Shown piece by piece: positions 51,416 through 60,028 of a stretch of DNA of 64,000 bases (position 1 is its first letter; each line of letters begins with the position of its first letter). Below the pieces are notes generated by a model that had not been told where the DNA came from, ran no database searches, and saw nothing but the letters and a program-made list of their open reading frames with translations. Origin of the DNA: Xanthobacter dioxanivorans (GTDB lineage Bacteria > Pseudomonadota > Alphaproteobacteria > Rhizobiales > Xanthobacteraceae). Made by a program: the position numbers and the translations under genes. Location: positions 4,010,501-4,074,500 of the forward strand of contig NZ_CP063362.1 of assembly GCF_016807805.1 (NCBI RefSeq). Direction: 5' to 3'.

Positions 51416-52405
51416 ATGCTCAATTTTCGCCGTGGCCTTACGGCCGCGCTCGCCGTGCTTGCATTGGCGGCCGTGGCCGGCCCCGCGGGTGCCCAGACCA
51501 AGCTGAAATGGGCGCACGTCTACGAACCCTCGGAGCCGTTCCACACCGCGTCCGTCTGGGCGGCGGGCGAGATCGCCAAGCGCACCAACGGACGCTACCA
51601 GATCGATGTCTATCCCTCCTCGCAGCTCGGCAAGGAGAGCGACATCAACCAGGGCCTGGCGCTGGGCACCGTGGACATGATCATCTCCGGGTCGAGCTTC
51701 GCCGGAAAGGCCTATCCGCCCATCGGCGTCACCTACTATCCCTACACCTTCCGCGATGCGGAGCACCTGCTGGCTTATGCCAAGAGCGACGTCTTCAACG
51801 AGCTCGCCAAGGGCTATGAGGACAAGACCGGCAATCACATCGTCGCCGTCACCTATTATGGCGTGCGCCAGGCCACCTCCAACAAGCCGTTCAAGACCTG
51901 CGCCGAGATGAAGGGCCTCAAGATCCGCGTGCCCGACGCCCCGGCCTACCTCGCCATGCCCAAGGCCTGCGGCGCCAACATCGCGCCCATCGCCTTCGCC
52001 GAGGTCTATCTGGCGCTGCAGAATGGCACCGTGGATGCGCAGGAAAACCCGCTCACCACCATCGAGGCGAAGAAATTCTACGAGGTGCAGAAGAACATCA
52101 TCCTCACCGGCCACATCGTCGACCACCTCAACACGGTGATCTCCGGCGGCCTGTGGAAGAAGCTCTCGCCCGAGGACCGCAAGATCTTCACCGAGGTGGC
52201 GCAGGAAGCGGCGGCGCGGGCGACGGCGGAAGTGGCGAAGCGCGAGAAGGAACTGCTCGACATCTTCAAGCAGAAGGGCCTCACCGTGATCGAGGTGGAT
52301 ACGGCCGACTTCCGCGACACGGTGATGAAGAACATCACGTTCGAGAGCTTCGGTTACCGCAAGGCGGACTGGGACCGCATCCAGGCGGTCAAGAGCAACA
52401 TGTGA
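51416..52405 (+). CDS. TRAP transporter substrate-binding protein (DctP family), system 1
   Basis: A 329-residue periplasmic binding protein. A signal peptide with cleavage at AGA-Q is followed by LKWAHVYEPSEPFHTAS, the DctP signature GLKIRVPDAPAYL with the carboxylate-binding arginine, and AEVYLALQNGTVDAQENPLTT. The arginine implies an organic-acid ligand, which cannot be specified. GGGAGGAACAGC precedes the ATG. First gene of dctP-dctQ-dctM. Confidence 0.92.
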   Translation: MLNFRRGLTAALAVLALAAVAGPAGAQTKLKWAHVYEPSEPFHTASVWAAGEIAKRTNGRYQIDVYPSSQLGKESDINQGLALGTVDMIISGSSFAGKAYPPIGVTYYPYTFRDAEHLLAYAKSDVFNELAKGYEDKTGNHIVAVTYYGVRQATSNKPFKTCAEMKGLKIRVPDAPAYLAMPKACGANIAPIAFAEVYLALQNGTVDAQENPLTTIEAKKFYEVQKNIILTGHIVDHLNTVISGGLWKKLSPEDRKIFTEVAQEAAARATAEVAKREKELLDIFKQKGLTVIEVDTADFRDTVMKNITFESFGYRKADWDRIQAVKSNM

Positions 52406-52434
52406 GCGGACGAAGGCCCAGCCCCTTCCGACGT

Positions 52435-52562
52435 GCTCCCTCTCCCCTTGCGGGAGAGGGCCGGGGTGAGGGCTATGCCTCCCCTTGTCCCTGCCGCAGG
52501 TGTCTTGAAGTCGGCGCCTTCACCCCTCCCCCTGCCCCTCTCCCGCAAGGGGAGAGGGGAGC
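52435..52562. repeat. REP-like palindrome (family A) between dctP and dctQ of TRAP system 1
   Basis: Arms CTCCCTCTCCCCTTGCGGGA at 52437 and its reverse complement ending near 52561 enclose about 80 bp. It sits inside the operon, between the binding-protein and small-permease genes. Confidence 0.85.
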
Positions 52563-52639
52563 GCCATCGGTTGGCGCGCAAGCGTTCGGCCGTCCGATCC
52601 GCCAGGCCGGCCCCATCCCCTTCCAGTCCGGACCCTCCG

Positions 52640-53224
52640 ATGGCCCATGAAGTCCATACCCGCGTCACCGGCGAGGAACTCGCCCACACCTTCGACCAGC
52701 CGCAGGACGAGGTGGACCTTTCCGTCTATGCGGTGGAGGACTGGGTCACGCTGGTGATCTTCTGGGGCATGGCGGGGCTGGTCTTCACCCAGTTCTTCAC
52801 CCGCTACGTGCTGAACGACAGCTTCGCCTGGACCGAGGAGCTCGCCACCTACTGCCTCGTGGCGGTGGTGTTCATCGGCGCCGCCATGTGCGTGCGCCTG
52901 TCGCGGCACATCCAGGTGGACCTGCTCTATCGCTTCCTGCCGCCCAAAGCTGGGCGAGCGATGGCGCTCTTGGTGGACCTCGTGCGCACTGCCTTCATCG
53001 CCTACGGCGTCTGGCTGATGGTGCGCTACATCTCGCTCGTGGGCGACGAGCCCATGGTGATGGTGGATGCCCCCAAGAGCGTCGTCTACTACGCCGTGCT
53101 GTTCGGCTTCGTGATGATGCTGGTCCGCTCCGTGCAGGTGACGGTGGGCAACGTGCGCCGCGGATATTCCGTGTTGGAGCGGCCCGAAGCCTTCGACGGC
53201 ACCCTCGACCACAAGGGGGACTGA
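52640..53224 (+). CDS. TRAP transporter small permease (DctQ family), system 1
   Basis: A 194-residue membrane protein with four hydrophobic helices and the DctQ features FFTRYVLNDSFAWTEELATY and RLSRHIQVDLL. A 40-residue hydrophilic N-terminus precedes helix 1. ATG 52640 is chosen as the first ATG after the REP-like element; the frame is open upstream through the repeat. dctM follows after three bases. Confidence 0.9.
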   Translation: MAHEVHTRVTGEELAHTFDQPQDEVDLSVYAVEDWVTLVIFWGMAGLVFTQFFTRYVLNDSFAWTEELATYCLVAVVFIGAAMCVRLSRHIQVDLLYRFLPPKAGRAMALLVDLVRTAFIAYGVWLMVRYISLVGDEPMVMVDAPKSVVYYAVLFGFVMMLVRSVQVTVGNVRRGYSVLERPEAFDGTLDHKGD

Positions 53225-53227
53225 GCC

Positions 53228-54634
53228 ATGTGGCTGCTCATCGGCGCCTTCCTCTTCCTCATGGTGTGCGGGGTCCCGGTGGCCATCTCCATGGCCGGCT
53301 CCTCGCTCATCTACATCCTCGTCTCCGGCAGCGTGCCGGACGTGGTCATCGCCCAGCGCATGATCGCCGGCGTGGAGAGCTTTCCGCTGCTGGCGGTGCC
53401 CTTCTTCATCCTCGCCGGCAACCTCATGAACATCGCCGGCGTCACCGGCCGCATCTATGCCTTCGCCGTCGCCCTGGTGGGCTGGATGCGCGGTGGACTC
53501 GGGCAGGTGAACATCATCGGCTCGGTGATCTTCTCCGGCATGTCGGGCACCGCCATCGCCGACGCGGCCGGGCTCGGCACCATCGAGATCAAGGCCATGA
53601 AGGACCATGGCTATTCCACCGAGTTCTCGGTCGGCGTCACCGCCGCCTCGGCGACGCTCGGCCCCATCATCCCGCCGAGCCTGCCGTTCGTGATCTACGG
53701 CATGCTCGCCAACGTCTCCATCGGCGCGCTGTTCCTCGGCGGGGTGGTGCCCGGCGTGGTGATGACGCTGCTGATGATGATCACCGTGGCCTATTTCGCC
53801 CGGCGCAACGGCTGGGGCTCGGATGCCGCCTTCTCCTGGCGCCAGATCATCTCGGCCGGCACCGAGGTGGTGGTGGTGCTGGCCTTCCCGGTGGCGGTCT
53901 ATGTGATGATCGAGCTGGGCCTGTCCACCAATGCCGCCGTGCTCGTCGCCCTGGCGGCCCTGGTGGCGCTGGACTGGTATTTCGACTTTTCCGCCGTGAT
54001 GGCGCTGATGACGCCGGTCATCCTCATCGGCGGCATGACGCTGGGCTGGTTCACGCCCACCGAGGCGGCGGTGGCGGCGGTGATCTGGTCGCTGTTCCTC
54101 GGCCTCGTGCGCTACCGGTCCATGACCTTCCGCACCCTGGCCAAGGCGACGTTCGACACCATCGAGACCACCGCCTCGGTGCTGTTCATCGTCACGGCGG
54201 CCTCCATCTTTGCCTGGCTGCTCACCGCCAGCCAGGCGGCGCAGATGCTCTCCGACGCCATCCTTGGCTTCACCCAGAACAAATGGGTGTTCCTGGCGCT
54301 CGCCAACCTGCTCATCCTGTTCGTGGGCTGCTTCATCGACACCATCGCGGCCATCACCATCCTGGTGCCGATCCTCCTGCCCATCGTGCTCAAGCTCGGC
54401 ATCGACCCGATCCATTTCGGGCTGGTGATGACGCTGAACCTGATGATCGGCCTCCTGCACCCGCCGCTGGGCATGGTGCTGTTCGTGCTGGCGCGGGTGG
54501 CGAAGCTGTCGGTGGAGCGCACCACCATCGCCATCCTGCCGTGGCTGGTGCCGCTGATGATCGCGCTCCTGGCCATCACCTACATCCCGGCGCTCACCTT
54601 GTGGCTGCCGCAGACGATGGGGCTCGGGAAATAG
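53228..54634 (+). CDS. TRAP transporter large permease (DctM family), system 1
   Basis: A 468-residue membrane protein of 12-13 helices. Typical blocks are VPFFILAGNLMN, GMSGTAIADAAGLG, GPIIPPSLPFVIYG and the C-terminal GLLHPPLGMVLFVL. It is longer than most DctMs (about 425) by an extra hydrophobic stretch at about 215-265. Its end nearly meets the convergent PPC-domain gene. Confidence 0.93.
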   Translation: MWLLIGAFLFLMVCGVPVAISMAGSSLIYILVSGSVPDVVIAQRMIAGVESFPLLAVPFFILAGNLMNIAGVTGRIYAFAVALVGWMRGGLGQVNIIGSVIFSGMSGTAIADAAGLGTIEIKAMKDHGYSTEFSVGVTAASATLGPIIPPSLPFVIYGMLANVSIGALFLGGVVPGVVMTLLMMITVAYFARRNGWGSDAAFSWRQIISAGTEVVVVLAFPVAVYVMIELGLSTNAAVLVALAALVALDWYFDFSAVMALMTPVILIGGMTLGWFTPTEAAVAAVIWSLFLGLVRYRSMTFRTLAKATFDTIETTASVLFIVTAASIFAWLLTASQAAQMLSDAILGFTQNKWVFLALANLLILFVGCFIDTIAAITILVPILLPIVLKLGIDPIHFGLVMTLNLMIGLLHPPLGMVLFVLARVAKLSVERTTIAILPWLVPLMIALLAITYIPALTLWLPQTMGLGK

Positions 54635-54646
54635 GGGCAGGGCTGC

Positions 54647-55516
54647 TTACGGAGCAGCCTCCTCCACCGCTAGCTCGAAGGTGATCAGCACCGGATTGTC
54701 GCCGCGCACGAGGCGGCCCTGCGCCAGCACGCCGCTCATCCCCACCAGCGAGAGGGAGATGTCGGCCACCAGCGCCCCCGTGGCGTCCGGCGCGACGACA
54801 CCGGAGGTGACGAAGACTTCCGTGGCGTAGTCGTTGACCGCCGGGGCATCCGAGAAGCGCGCGCCGATGATGCTGCCGACCCCGCCGCGCATCCGCCCGG
54901 CGGCAAAGCCGTGCCGCCGGCACAGCTCCTCCACGGCGTGGAAGAGGTCCACGTTCGGCCGCACCCGGGCAAACGCGATGCGCGGGCCATCCGTGGCGGG
55001 AGCCCTGACGGCGTGGGGCGTGAACAGGGGGAAGTTGGTTTCCGGATCGAAGTCGGCGGTGGTCTCCACCTCGGCCGCCCCATAGGCGCGGGCACGGATG
55101 GGCGCCGCCACGATGGTGTCGTGCGGCATGATGTGGCCGCAGTGCCGGCTGCCGTCGGGCTCGATCCAGAAGGCGTGACAGTGGATGAAGGACGCCCCGT
55201 CCTTGCGGCCAAAGGTGACGTTGCCATGTTCCAGCCGCGTCGTGCCCTGCGGGGTGAAAGGTGCGCTGTACCAGGCCGCGTGGGTGGCGTCGGGGGAGGC
55301 GGCGGGCATCACATAGGTGAAGGGACCGAGAGCTCCGCCGGATATTTCAACCTGCGCGGCGCTGAAGCCGGTTTCCAGCAGCGGTCCGGTGATGGCGGCA
55401 TTGAGGGTGAGGCCGGGCTGAAGCGTGAAATCGAGCACCCGCAGGCTGCCGACGGCGCTCTCCATGCGCCCCTGCGCTTCAGGTCCCGGCTGCTGCACCC
55501 GGCGCGGCTCCCCCAT
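54647..55516 (-). CDS. Double PPC-domain (DUF296) protein
   Basis: A 289-residue protein with two copies of the PPC/DUF296 fold: the first (about 25-155) contains ASFIHCHAFW and HCGHIMPHDTIVAA, the second (about 175-285) contains RIAFARVRPNVDLF, GVGSIIGA and LVGMSGVLAQGRLV. The histidine set of the first copy (HCHAFW, HCGHIMPH) suggests zinc; the second lacks it. Function is unknown. GGGAGGA five bases before ATG 55516 supports the start. A hairpin overlapping its stop (54641-54659) may serve both convergent genes. Confidence 0.75.
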   Translation of the reverse strand: MGEPRRVQQPGPEAQGRMESAVGSLRVLDFTLQPGLTLNAAITGPLLETGFSAAQVEISGGALGPFTYVMPAASPDATHAAWYSAPFTPQGTTRLEHGNVTFGRKDGASFIHCHAFWIEPDGSRHCGHIMPHDTIVAAPIRARAYGAAEVETTADFDPETNFPLFTPHAVRAPATDGPRIAFARVRPNVDLFHAVEELCRRHGFAAGRMRGGVGSIIGARFSDAPAVNDYATEVFVTSGVVAPDATGALVADISLSLVGMSGVLAQGRLVRGDNPVLITFELAVEEAAP

Positions 55517-55565
55517 GGCGTCCTCCCGTTTCTTGTTCCCGCGATAGCACGGGTGGAAGGCCCCA

Positions 55566-56663
55566 TCACCCCTGCGGCGGATAAAGATGCACGTCGCCGC
55601 AATTGTCGGTGACGGCGAGGCGGTCGCCGGCGGCGTCCAGATGCACGGGCGTCAGCGGCACCTTCCCGGCGCCGCCGGGAATGTCGAGCACGTAGGTGGG
55701 CATGGCGATGCCGGAGAGGCGGCCGCGCAGGGCGCGCATCAGCGCCTGCCCCTCGCCGACGCCGAGGCGGAAATGGGCGGTGCCGGGGGCGAGGTCCGGA
55801 TGGTGCAGGTAATAGGGCTTCACCCGGCATTCCACCAAGGCGCGGAACAGGTCGGCGAGGGTCGCCGCATCATCGTTCACGCCCCGCAGCAACACCGACT
55901 GGGACAAAAGCGGGATGCCCGCGTCCGCCATCCGCGCCAGGGCGGAGCGGGCCTGCGGGGTCAGCTCACGCGCATGGTTCACGTGAACCGCCACATAGCT
56001 CGCCACGCCCGGCGCCTTCAGCGATCGGACGAAGGCGTCGCTCACCCGCTCCGGCGCGGCGATGGGCACGCGGGTGTGGAACCGCAGCACCTTCACGTGC
56101 TCGATGGCGGCAAGGCGCGCCACCGCCTCGGCCATGCGGCGCGGGGACAGCATGAAGGGATCGCCGCCGGTGAGGATCACCTCCCAGATCTCGGGATGGG
56201 CGGACAGATAGGCATAGGCCGCCTCCAGCGTCTCGGGCGCGAGGGCGGAGGCGGCGCCCGGGCCGACCATTTCGCGGCGGAAGCAGAAGCGGCAATAGAC
56301 GGCGCAGACGCTGACGATCTTCAGTAGCGCCCGGTCGCGATAGCGATGGACGATGCCGGGCACCGGGCTGTGCGCGTCGTCGCCGATGGGATCGGCGCGC
56401 TCTTCGGGGCGCAGCTCCAGCTCGCGCGGATCGGGCACGAACTGGCGGGCGATGGGGTCGGCCGGATCGGTCCGGTCGATGGCGCCGGCCAAGGCCGGCG
56501 TGATGGCCACCGCATAGCGTTCGGCCACCGCCGCGAGCCCGGCGCGGGCGCTCGCGTGCGCGAGGCCGGCGGCGAGGAGGTCGTCGGGGGTGCGGAGCGT
56601 TCCGGTATCGCGGGCGGGCAGGGGCAGCAGGTTCGGCATCACGGGATCTAAGGGGCGCGGCAT
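55566..56663 (-). CDS. Lysine 2,3-aminomutase family radical SAM protein (KamA/EpmB-like)
   Basis: A 365-residue radical SAM enzyme with cluster motif C120-AVY-C124-RF-C127 and ILTGGDP. The PLP lysine is Lys334 in DIPGGAGKVPLTP. It lacks a long C-terminal zinc region, as in EpmB, the enzyme that makes beta-lysine for elongation factor P; neither epmA nor efp is nearby, so the specific substrate is uncertain. Start is uncertain: ATG 56663, ATG 56639 and GTG 56687 are in frame and none has a good ribosome binding site. Confidence 0.85.
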   Translation of the reverse strand: MPRPLDPVMPNLLPLPARDTGTLRTPDDLLAAGLAHASARAGLAAVAERYAVAITPALAGAIDRTDPADPIARQFVPDPRELELRPEERADPIGDDAHSPVPGIVHRYRDRALLKIVSVCAVYCRFCFRREMVGPGAASALAPETLEAAYAYLSAHPEIWEVILTGGDPFMLSPRRMAEAVARLAAIEHVKVLRFHTRVPIAAPERVSDAFVRSLKAPGVASYVAVHVNHARELTPQARSALARMADAGIPLLSQSVLLRGVNDDAATLADLFRALVECRVKPYYLHHPDLAPGTAHFRLGVGEGQALMRALRGRLSGIAMPTYVLDIPGGAGKVPLTPVHLDAAGDRLAVTDNCGDVHLYPPQG

Positions 56664-56776
56664 CAGACGGCGCAGGAGCCGGCGCACCCACTGGCGCCGC
56701 CGCCGCGAATGCGCACCTATATAGAAATGCGCCGCGCCGGGCCAGTTCGGGCCGGCGCGGGCTGAGGAGAGATCCG

Positions 56777-57100
56777 ATGGACGTGACCGAAGGCGATGTT
56801 CTTGCCGCCGCCGAGCGCTGGCGCCGCGAGGGGCGGGGTGTTGCCCTCGCCACCGTGCTGGAGACCTGGGGTTCCGCGCCGCGCCCGGTGGGCAGCCGCT
56901 TGGTGATCGACGCGGACGGCAATTTCCTCGGCTCCGTTTCCGGCGGATGCGTGGAGGGTGCTGTGGTGGGCGAGGCGGCGGAGGTGATCGCCTCCGGCGC
57001 GTCGAGGACGCTGGAGTTCGGTGTCGCCGACGAGACCGCCTGGAAAGTGGGCCTGTCCTGCGGCGGCAAGATCGCCGTCTATGTGGAGCGGGTGGACTGA
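56777..57100 (+). CDS. XdhC/CoxI family protein, N-terminal-type subunit
   Basis: A 107-residue protein equal to the N-terminal domain of XdhC: LATVLETWGSAPRPVGSRL and GSVSGGCVEGAVVGEA. XdhC binds molybdenum cofactor and hands it, after sulfuration, to molybdenum hydroxylases. The Rossmann half is encoded by the next gene. GAGGAGAGATCC precedes the ATG. Confidence 0.85.
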   Translation: MDVTEGDVLAAAERWRREGRGVALATVLETWGSAPRPVGSRLVIDADGNFLGSVSGGCVEGAVVGEAAEVIASGASRTLEFGVADETAWKVGLSCGGKIAVYVERVD

Positions 57101-57198
57101 GGCGGATGCCCCGGATGACGCGGCGCGTTTCGCGTTATATTCAATGGGGAAGATGATCGTCGGTTCCGGCCGGAACGCCCCGAGGGAGGATGTTTGTC

Positions 57199-57903
57199 AT
57201 GCGCCTCGACCTTCTCGCCGCCCTGAATGCCGAGCGCGCCGCGCGCCGCCCGTTCGTGCTCGTGACCGAGATGGAAGGCGGCGCCCAGCGCCTTGTCACC
57301 CAGGCGAGCCTGTCCGCCGACCCGCTGGCCGGCCTCCTCCGCGCCGCCCTCGGCGAGCGGCGCAGCCGCATGGTGGGCGAGGGGGCGGAGCGCGCTTTCC
57401 TCGCGGTGGACGTGCCGGCGCCGCGCATGCTCGTCATCGGCGCCGTCCACATCTCGCAGGCGCTCGCGCCCATGGCACGCATCGCCGGCTTCGACGTGAC
57501 CATCCTCGATCCGCGCACCGCCTTCGCCACGCCGGAGCGGTTCCCGGACGTGCCGGTGATCGGGGAATGGCCGGACCTTGCTTTGCCGGCCTACGGGATT
57601 GATCCCTTCACCGCCCTGGTGGCCCTGACCCATGATCCCAAGATCGACGAGCCGGCGATTGCCGCCGCGCTCCAGGTGGGATGCTTCTATGTGGGTGCCC
57701 TCGGCTCGCGCCGCACCCACGCAAAGCGCGTGGAGCGGCTGGCGGCGGGCGGCATCCCGCCGGCCGCCATCGCCCGCATCCATGCTCCCATCGGTCTCGA
57801 CCTTGGGGCGGCGAGCCCGGCGGAGATCGCGGTGGCGGTGCTGGCTGAGGTCATCCGCGCCCTGCGGCTCGGCGCGGCGGAAGCGGAAGGAGCCGTGGCT
57901 TGA
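57199..57903 (+). CDS. XdhC family protein, C-terminal Rossmann-type subunit
   Basis: A 234-residue protein with the XdhC Rossmann domain: MLVIGAVHISQALAPMA, GFDVTILDPRTAFAT, ALVALTHDPKIDEPAI, GCFYVGALGSRRTH and the closing IHAPIGLDLGAASPAEIAVAV. ATG 57199 is favoured over ATG 57190 because GGGAGGA is then properly spaced. Its TGA overlaps the TTG start of the next gene. With the previous gene it makes up a split XdhC. Confidence 0.87.
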   Translation: MRLDLLAALNAERAARRPFVLVTEMEGGAQRLVTQASLSADPLAGLLRAALGERRSRMVGEGAERAFLAVDVPAPRMLVIGAVHISQALAPMARIAGFDVTILDPRTAFATPERFPDVPVIGEWPDLALPAYGIDPFTALVALTHDPKIDEPAIAAALQVGCFYVGALGSRRTHAKRVERLAAGGIPPAAIARIHAPIGLDLGAASPAEIAVAVLAEVIRALRLGAAEAEGAVA

Positions 57904-59534
57904 AATTCGGCCCGCTCCCGCTCTCAGACGCGGAAGGCGCCATCGCCGCCCATTCGGTGCGGCTCGACGGCGGCGTGATCAAGAAGGGCACGCGCCTTGG
58001 ACGATCGGAGATCGCGCGCCTCGCCGCCGCCGGCTTCAGCGATGTGATCGCGGCGCACCTCGAGCCGGGGGACGTGCCGGAGGATGTGGCCGCGCGAACC
58101 TTGGCCGAGGCCGTGGCCGGCGCGCACGTGCGGGTCAATGCGCCGTTCACCGGCCGCGCGAACCTCTATGCCGACGTGGCCGGCGTGCTTCGCGTTTCGG
58201 ATGCCGCGCTGGATGCGTTCAACGGCGTGGACGAGGCCATCACCCTCGCCACCCTGCGCGACCTCTCCGCCGTCGCGGTGGGGGACATGGTGGGAACGGT
58301 GAAGATCATCCCCTACGGGGTGTCCTCCATCCTGGTGGAGGCGGCGGCGCGGGAGGCCGGCGGCCTCCTTGCCGTCGCGCCGTTCCGGCTGCGCAAGGTG
58401 GGCGTGATCTCCACCTTGCTGCCTGGCCTCGCCGCCAAGGTGGTGGAGAAGACCCTTGCGGTCACCCGCGCCCGTCTCGCGCCCACCGGCGCGGTGATCC
58501 GGAGCGAGCGCCGCACGCCGCACGAGGCGGCGCCGCTGGCGCAGGCGATCCGCTCCGCCGTGGCGGACGGGGCGGAGTTGGTCATTGTCTTCGGCGCCTC
58601 GGCCATCGCCGACCGCAACGACGTGATCCCCTCGGCCCTGGTCGCTGCCGGGGGCGAGGTGGTCCGCCTCGGCATGCCGGTGGACCCGGGCAACCTCCTG
58701 ATGCTGGGCCGGCTCGGCACGGTCCCCGTGCTTGGGGCGCCGGGCTGCGCGCGCAGCCCGAAGGAGAACGGCTTCGACTTCATCCTCGCGCGCCTCCTCG
58801 CGGGCCTCGAGGTGACATCGCGCGACATCGCCCGGATGGGACCCGGCGGGCTCCTCACCGACATCGCCGCCCGCCCGCATCCGCGGGCCGAGGGGGAGGC
58901 GAGCGAAGCCGCGGGCTTCGCCGCCGTCATCCTCGCGGCGGGGCGGAGCTCGCGCATGGGAGGCGGGGTGAACAAGCTCGTTGCCGAGGTGGGGGGCGTG
59001 CCGGTCATCCGCCGGGTGGCACAGGCGGCGCTCGCCTCGCGGGCGCGGCCCGTCATCGTCGTCACCGGCCATGAGGGCGAGCGCATCGGTGCCGCCCTCT
59101 CCGGGCTCGACGTGCGGCTGGTGCACAATGCCGATTATGCCACCGGAATGGCCTCCTCCCTGCGGATGGGCATTGCGGCCGTGCCCGAGACGGCGGCGGG
59201 CGCGCTCGTGGTGCTGGGCGACATGCCCCTGGTCGGTCCGGACCTGCTCGACCGGCTGATGGCGGCCCATGCGCCGGACGAGGGGCGCTTCATCGCCGTT
59301 CCGGTGGAGGGGGGCCAGCGCGGCCATCCGGTGCTGTGGTCGCGGCGCTATTTCGCCGACCTCGGCGCGCTGGAGGGTGACGTGGGGGCCCGGCACGTCC
59401 TTGCCGCCAATGCCGAGGTGGTGGCCGAGGTGGCAGTGGAAGGCGCGGGCGCCTTCCTCGACGTGGATACCCCCCATCTCCTCGCCGAGGCGCGGGCGGT
59501 GGCGGGGAAGGCGGTCAGAACGGAGCCGGCGTGA
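57900..59534 (+). CDS. Molybdopterin-binding/MocA-like nucleotidyltransferase fusion
   Basis: A 544-residue two-domain protein. Residues about 1-335 resemble a MoeA/MogA-type molybdopterin-binding unit (VIVFGASAIADRNDVIP; PGNLLMLGRLG). Residues about 348-544 are a MobA/MocA-type NTP transferase with AAGRSSRMGGGVNKL and the metal-binding LGDMPLVGPDLL. It probably converts molybdenum cofactor to its cytosine-dinucleotide form for hydroxylases of the CO-dehydrogenase/xanthine-dehydrogenase type. TTG 57900 overlaps the upstream stop (TTGA), with AAGGAG before it. Confidence 0.85.
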   Translation: MKFGPLPLSDAEGAIAAHSVRLDGGVIKKGTRLGRSEIARLAAAGFSDVIAAHLEPGDVPEDVAARTLAEAVAGAHVRVNAPFTGRANLYADVAGVLRVSDAALDAFNGVDEAITLATLRDLSAVAVGDMVGTVKIIPYGVSSILVEAAAREAGGLLAVAPFRLRKVGVISTLLPGLAAKVVEKTLAVTRARLAPTGAVIRSERRTPHEAAPLAQAIRSAVADGAELVIVFGASAIADRNDVIPSALVAAGGEVVRLGMPVDPGNLLMLGRLGTVPVLGAPGCARSPKENGFDFILARLLAGLEVTSRDIARMGPGGLLTDIAARPHPRAEGEASEAAGFAAVILAAGRSSRMGGGVNKLVAEVGGVPVIRRVAQAALASRARPVIVVTGHEGERIGAALSGLDVRLVHNADYATGMASSLRMGIAAVPETAAGALVVLGDMPLVGPDLLDRLMAAHAPDEGRFIAVPVEGGQRGHPVLWSRRYFADLGALEGDVGARHVLAANAEVVAEVAVEGAGAFLDVDTPHLLAEARAVAGKAVRTEPA

Positions 59535-59970
59535 GGTGGGTGACGCCGATGTCAAGGCGCTCGCACATCCATTCGGCGAGGCGCAGGCGGTGGCAGCCCT
59601 CCACATGCCGCTCGTAGCAGAGCAGGCAAAGGCGCCGGCCCTTTGCCAGATCGGCCAGTTCCTCCAGCGCCGCCTGCGCGGGGGCGGTGGCGAGGTGCGC
59701 GTCATAGATGCGCATGAGGCTGTCGTGGTCACCGCTGCGGGCGGCGAGCCGGCCCTCCTTCGGCGTGCCGAGCGCCCTCAGGTGCACATAGGCGATGCCG
59801 TGTTCGGCGATGCCCGCCGCAAGCGCGGTCTTGGAGAAGCCGGGCCGGCGCGATGCCGCTACCGCCCGCACGTCCACAACAAGGTCCACCTTCGCGTCGC
59901 TCAGCGCCGACTGGAAGGCCGAGGGCGTGCTCTGCTCATAGCCGATGGTGAAGAGGGAAGTCGCGCTCAT
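59515..59970 (-). CDS. DUF488 family protein
   Basis: A 151-residue protein with the DUF488 hallmarks FTIGYEQSTP, VVDVRAVAASRRPGFSK and LCYERHVEGCHRL. The family is of unknown function. ATG 59970 gives the standard N-terminus. Its 3' end overlaps the convergent MocA-like gene by 20 bp. Confidence 0.85.
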   Translation of the reverse strand: MSATSLFTIGYEQSTPSAFQSALSDAKVDLVVDVRAVAASRRPGFSKTALAAGIAEHGIAYVHLRALGTPKEGRLAARSGDHDSLMRIYDAHLATAPAQAALEELADLAKGRRLCLLCYERHVEGCHRLRLAEWMCERLDIGVTHLTPAPF

Positions 59971-60028
59971 CGCCCGATCATGCCGCTCTCTCCCGCCGGG
60001 CGCCATAGGGCGCATCGGCCGCCCCGCT

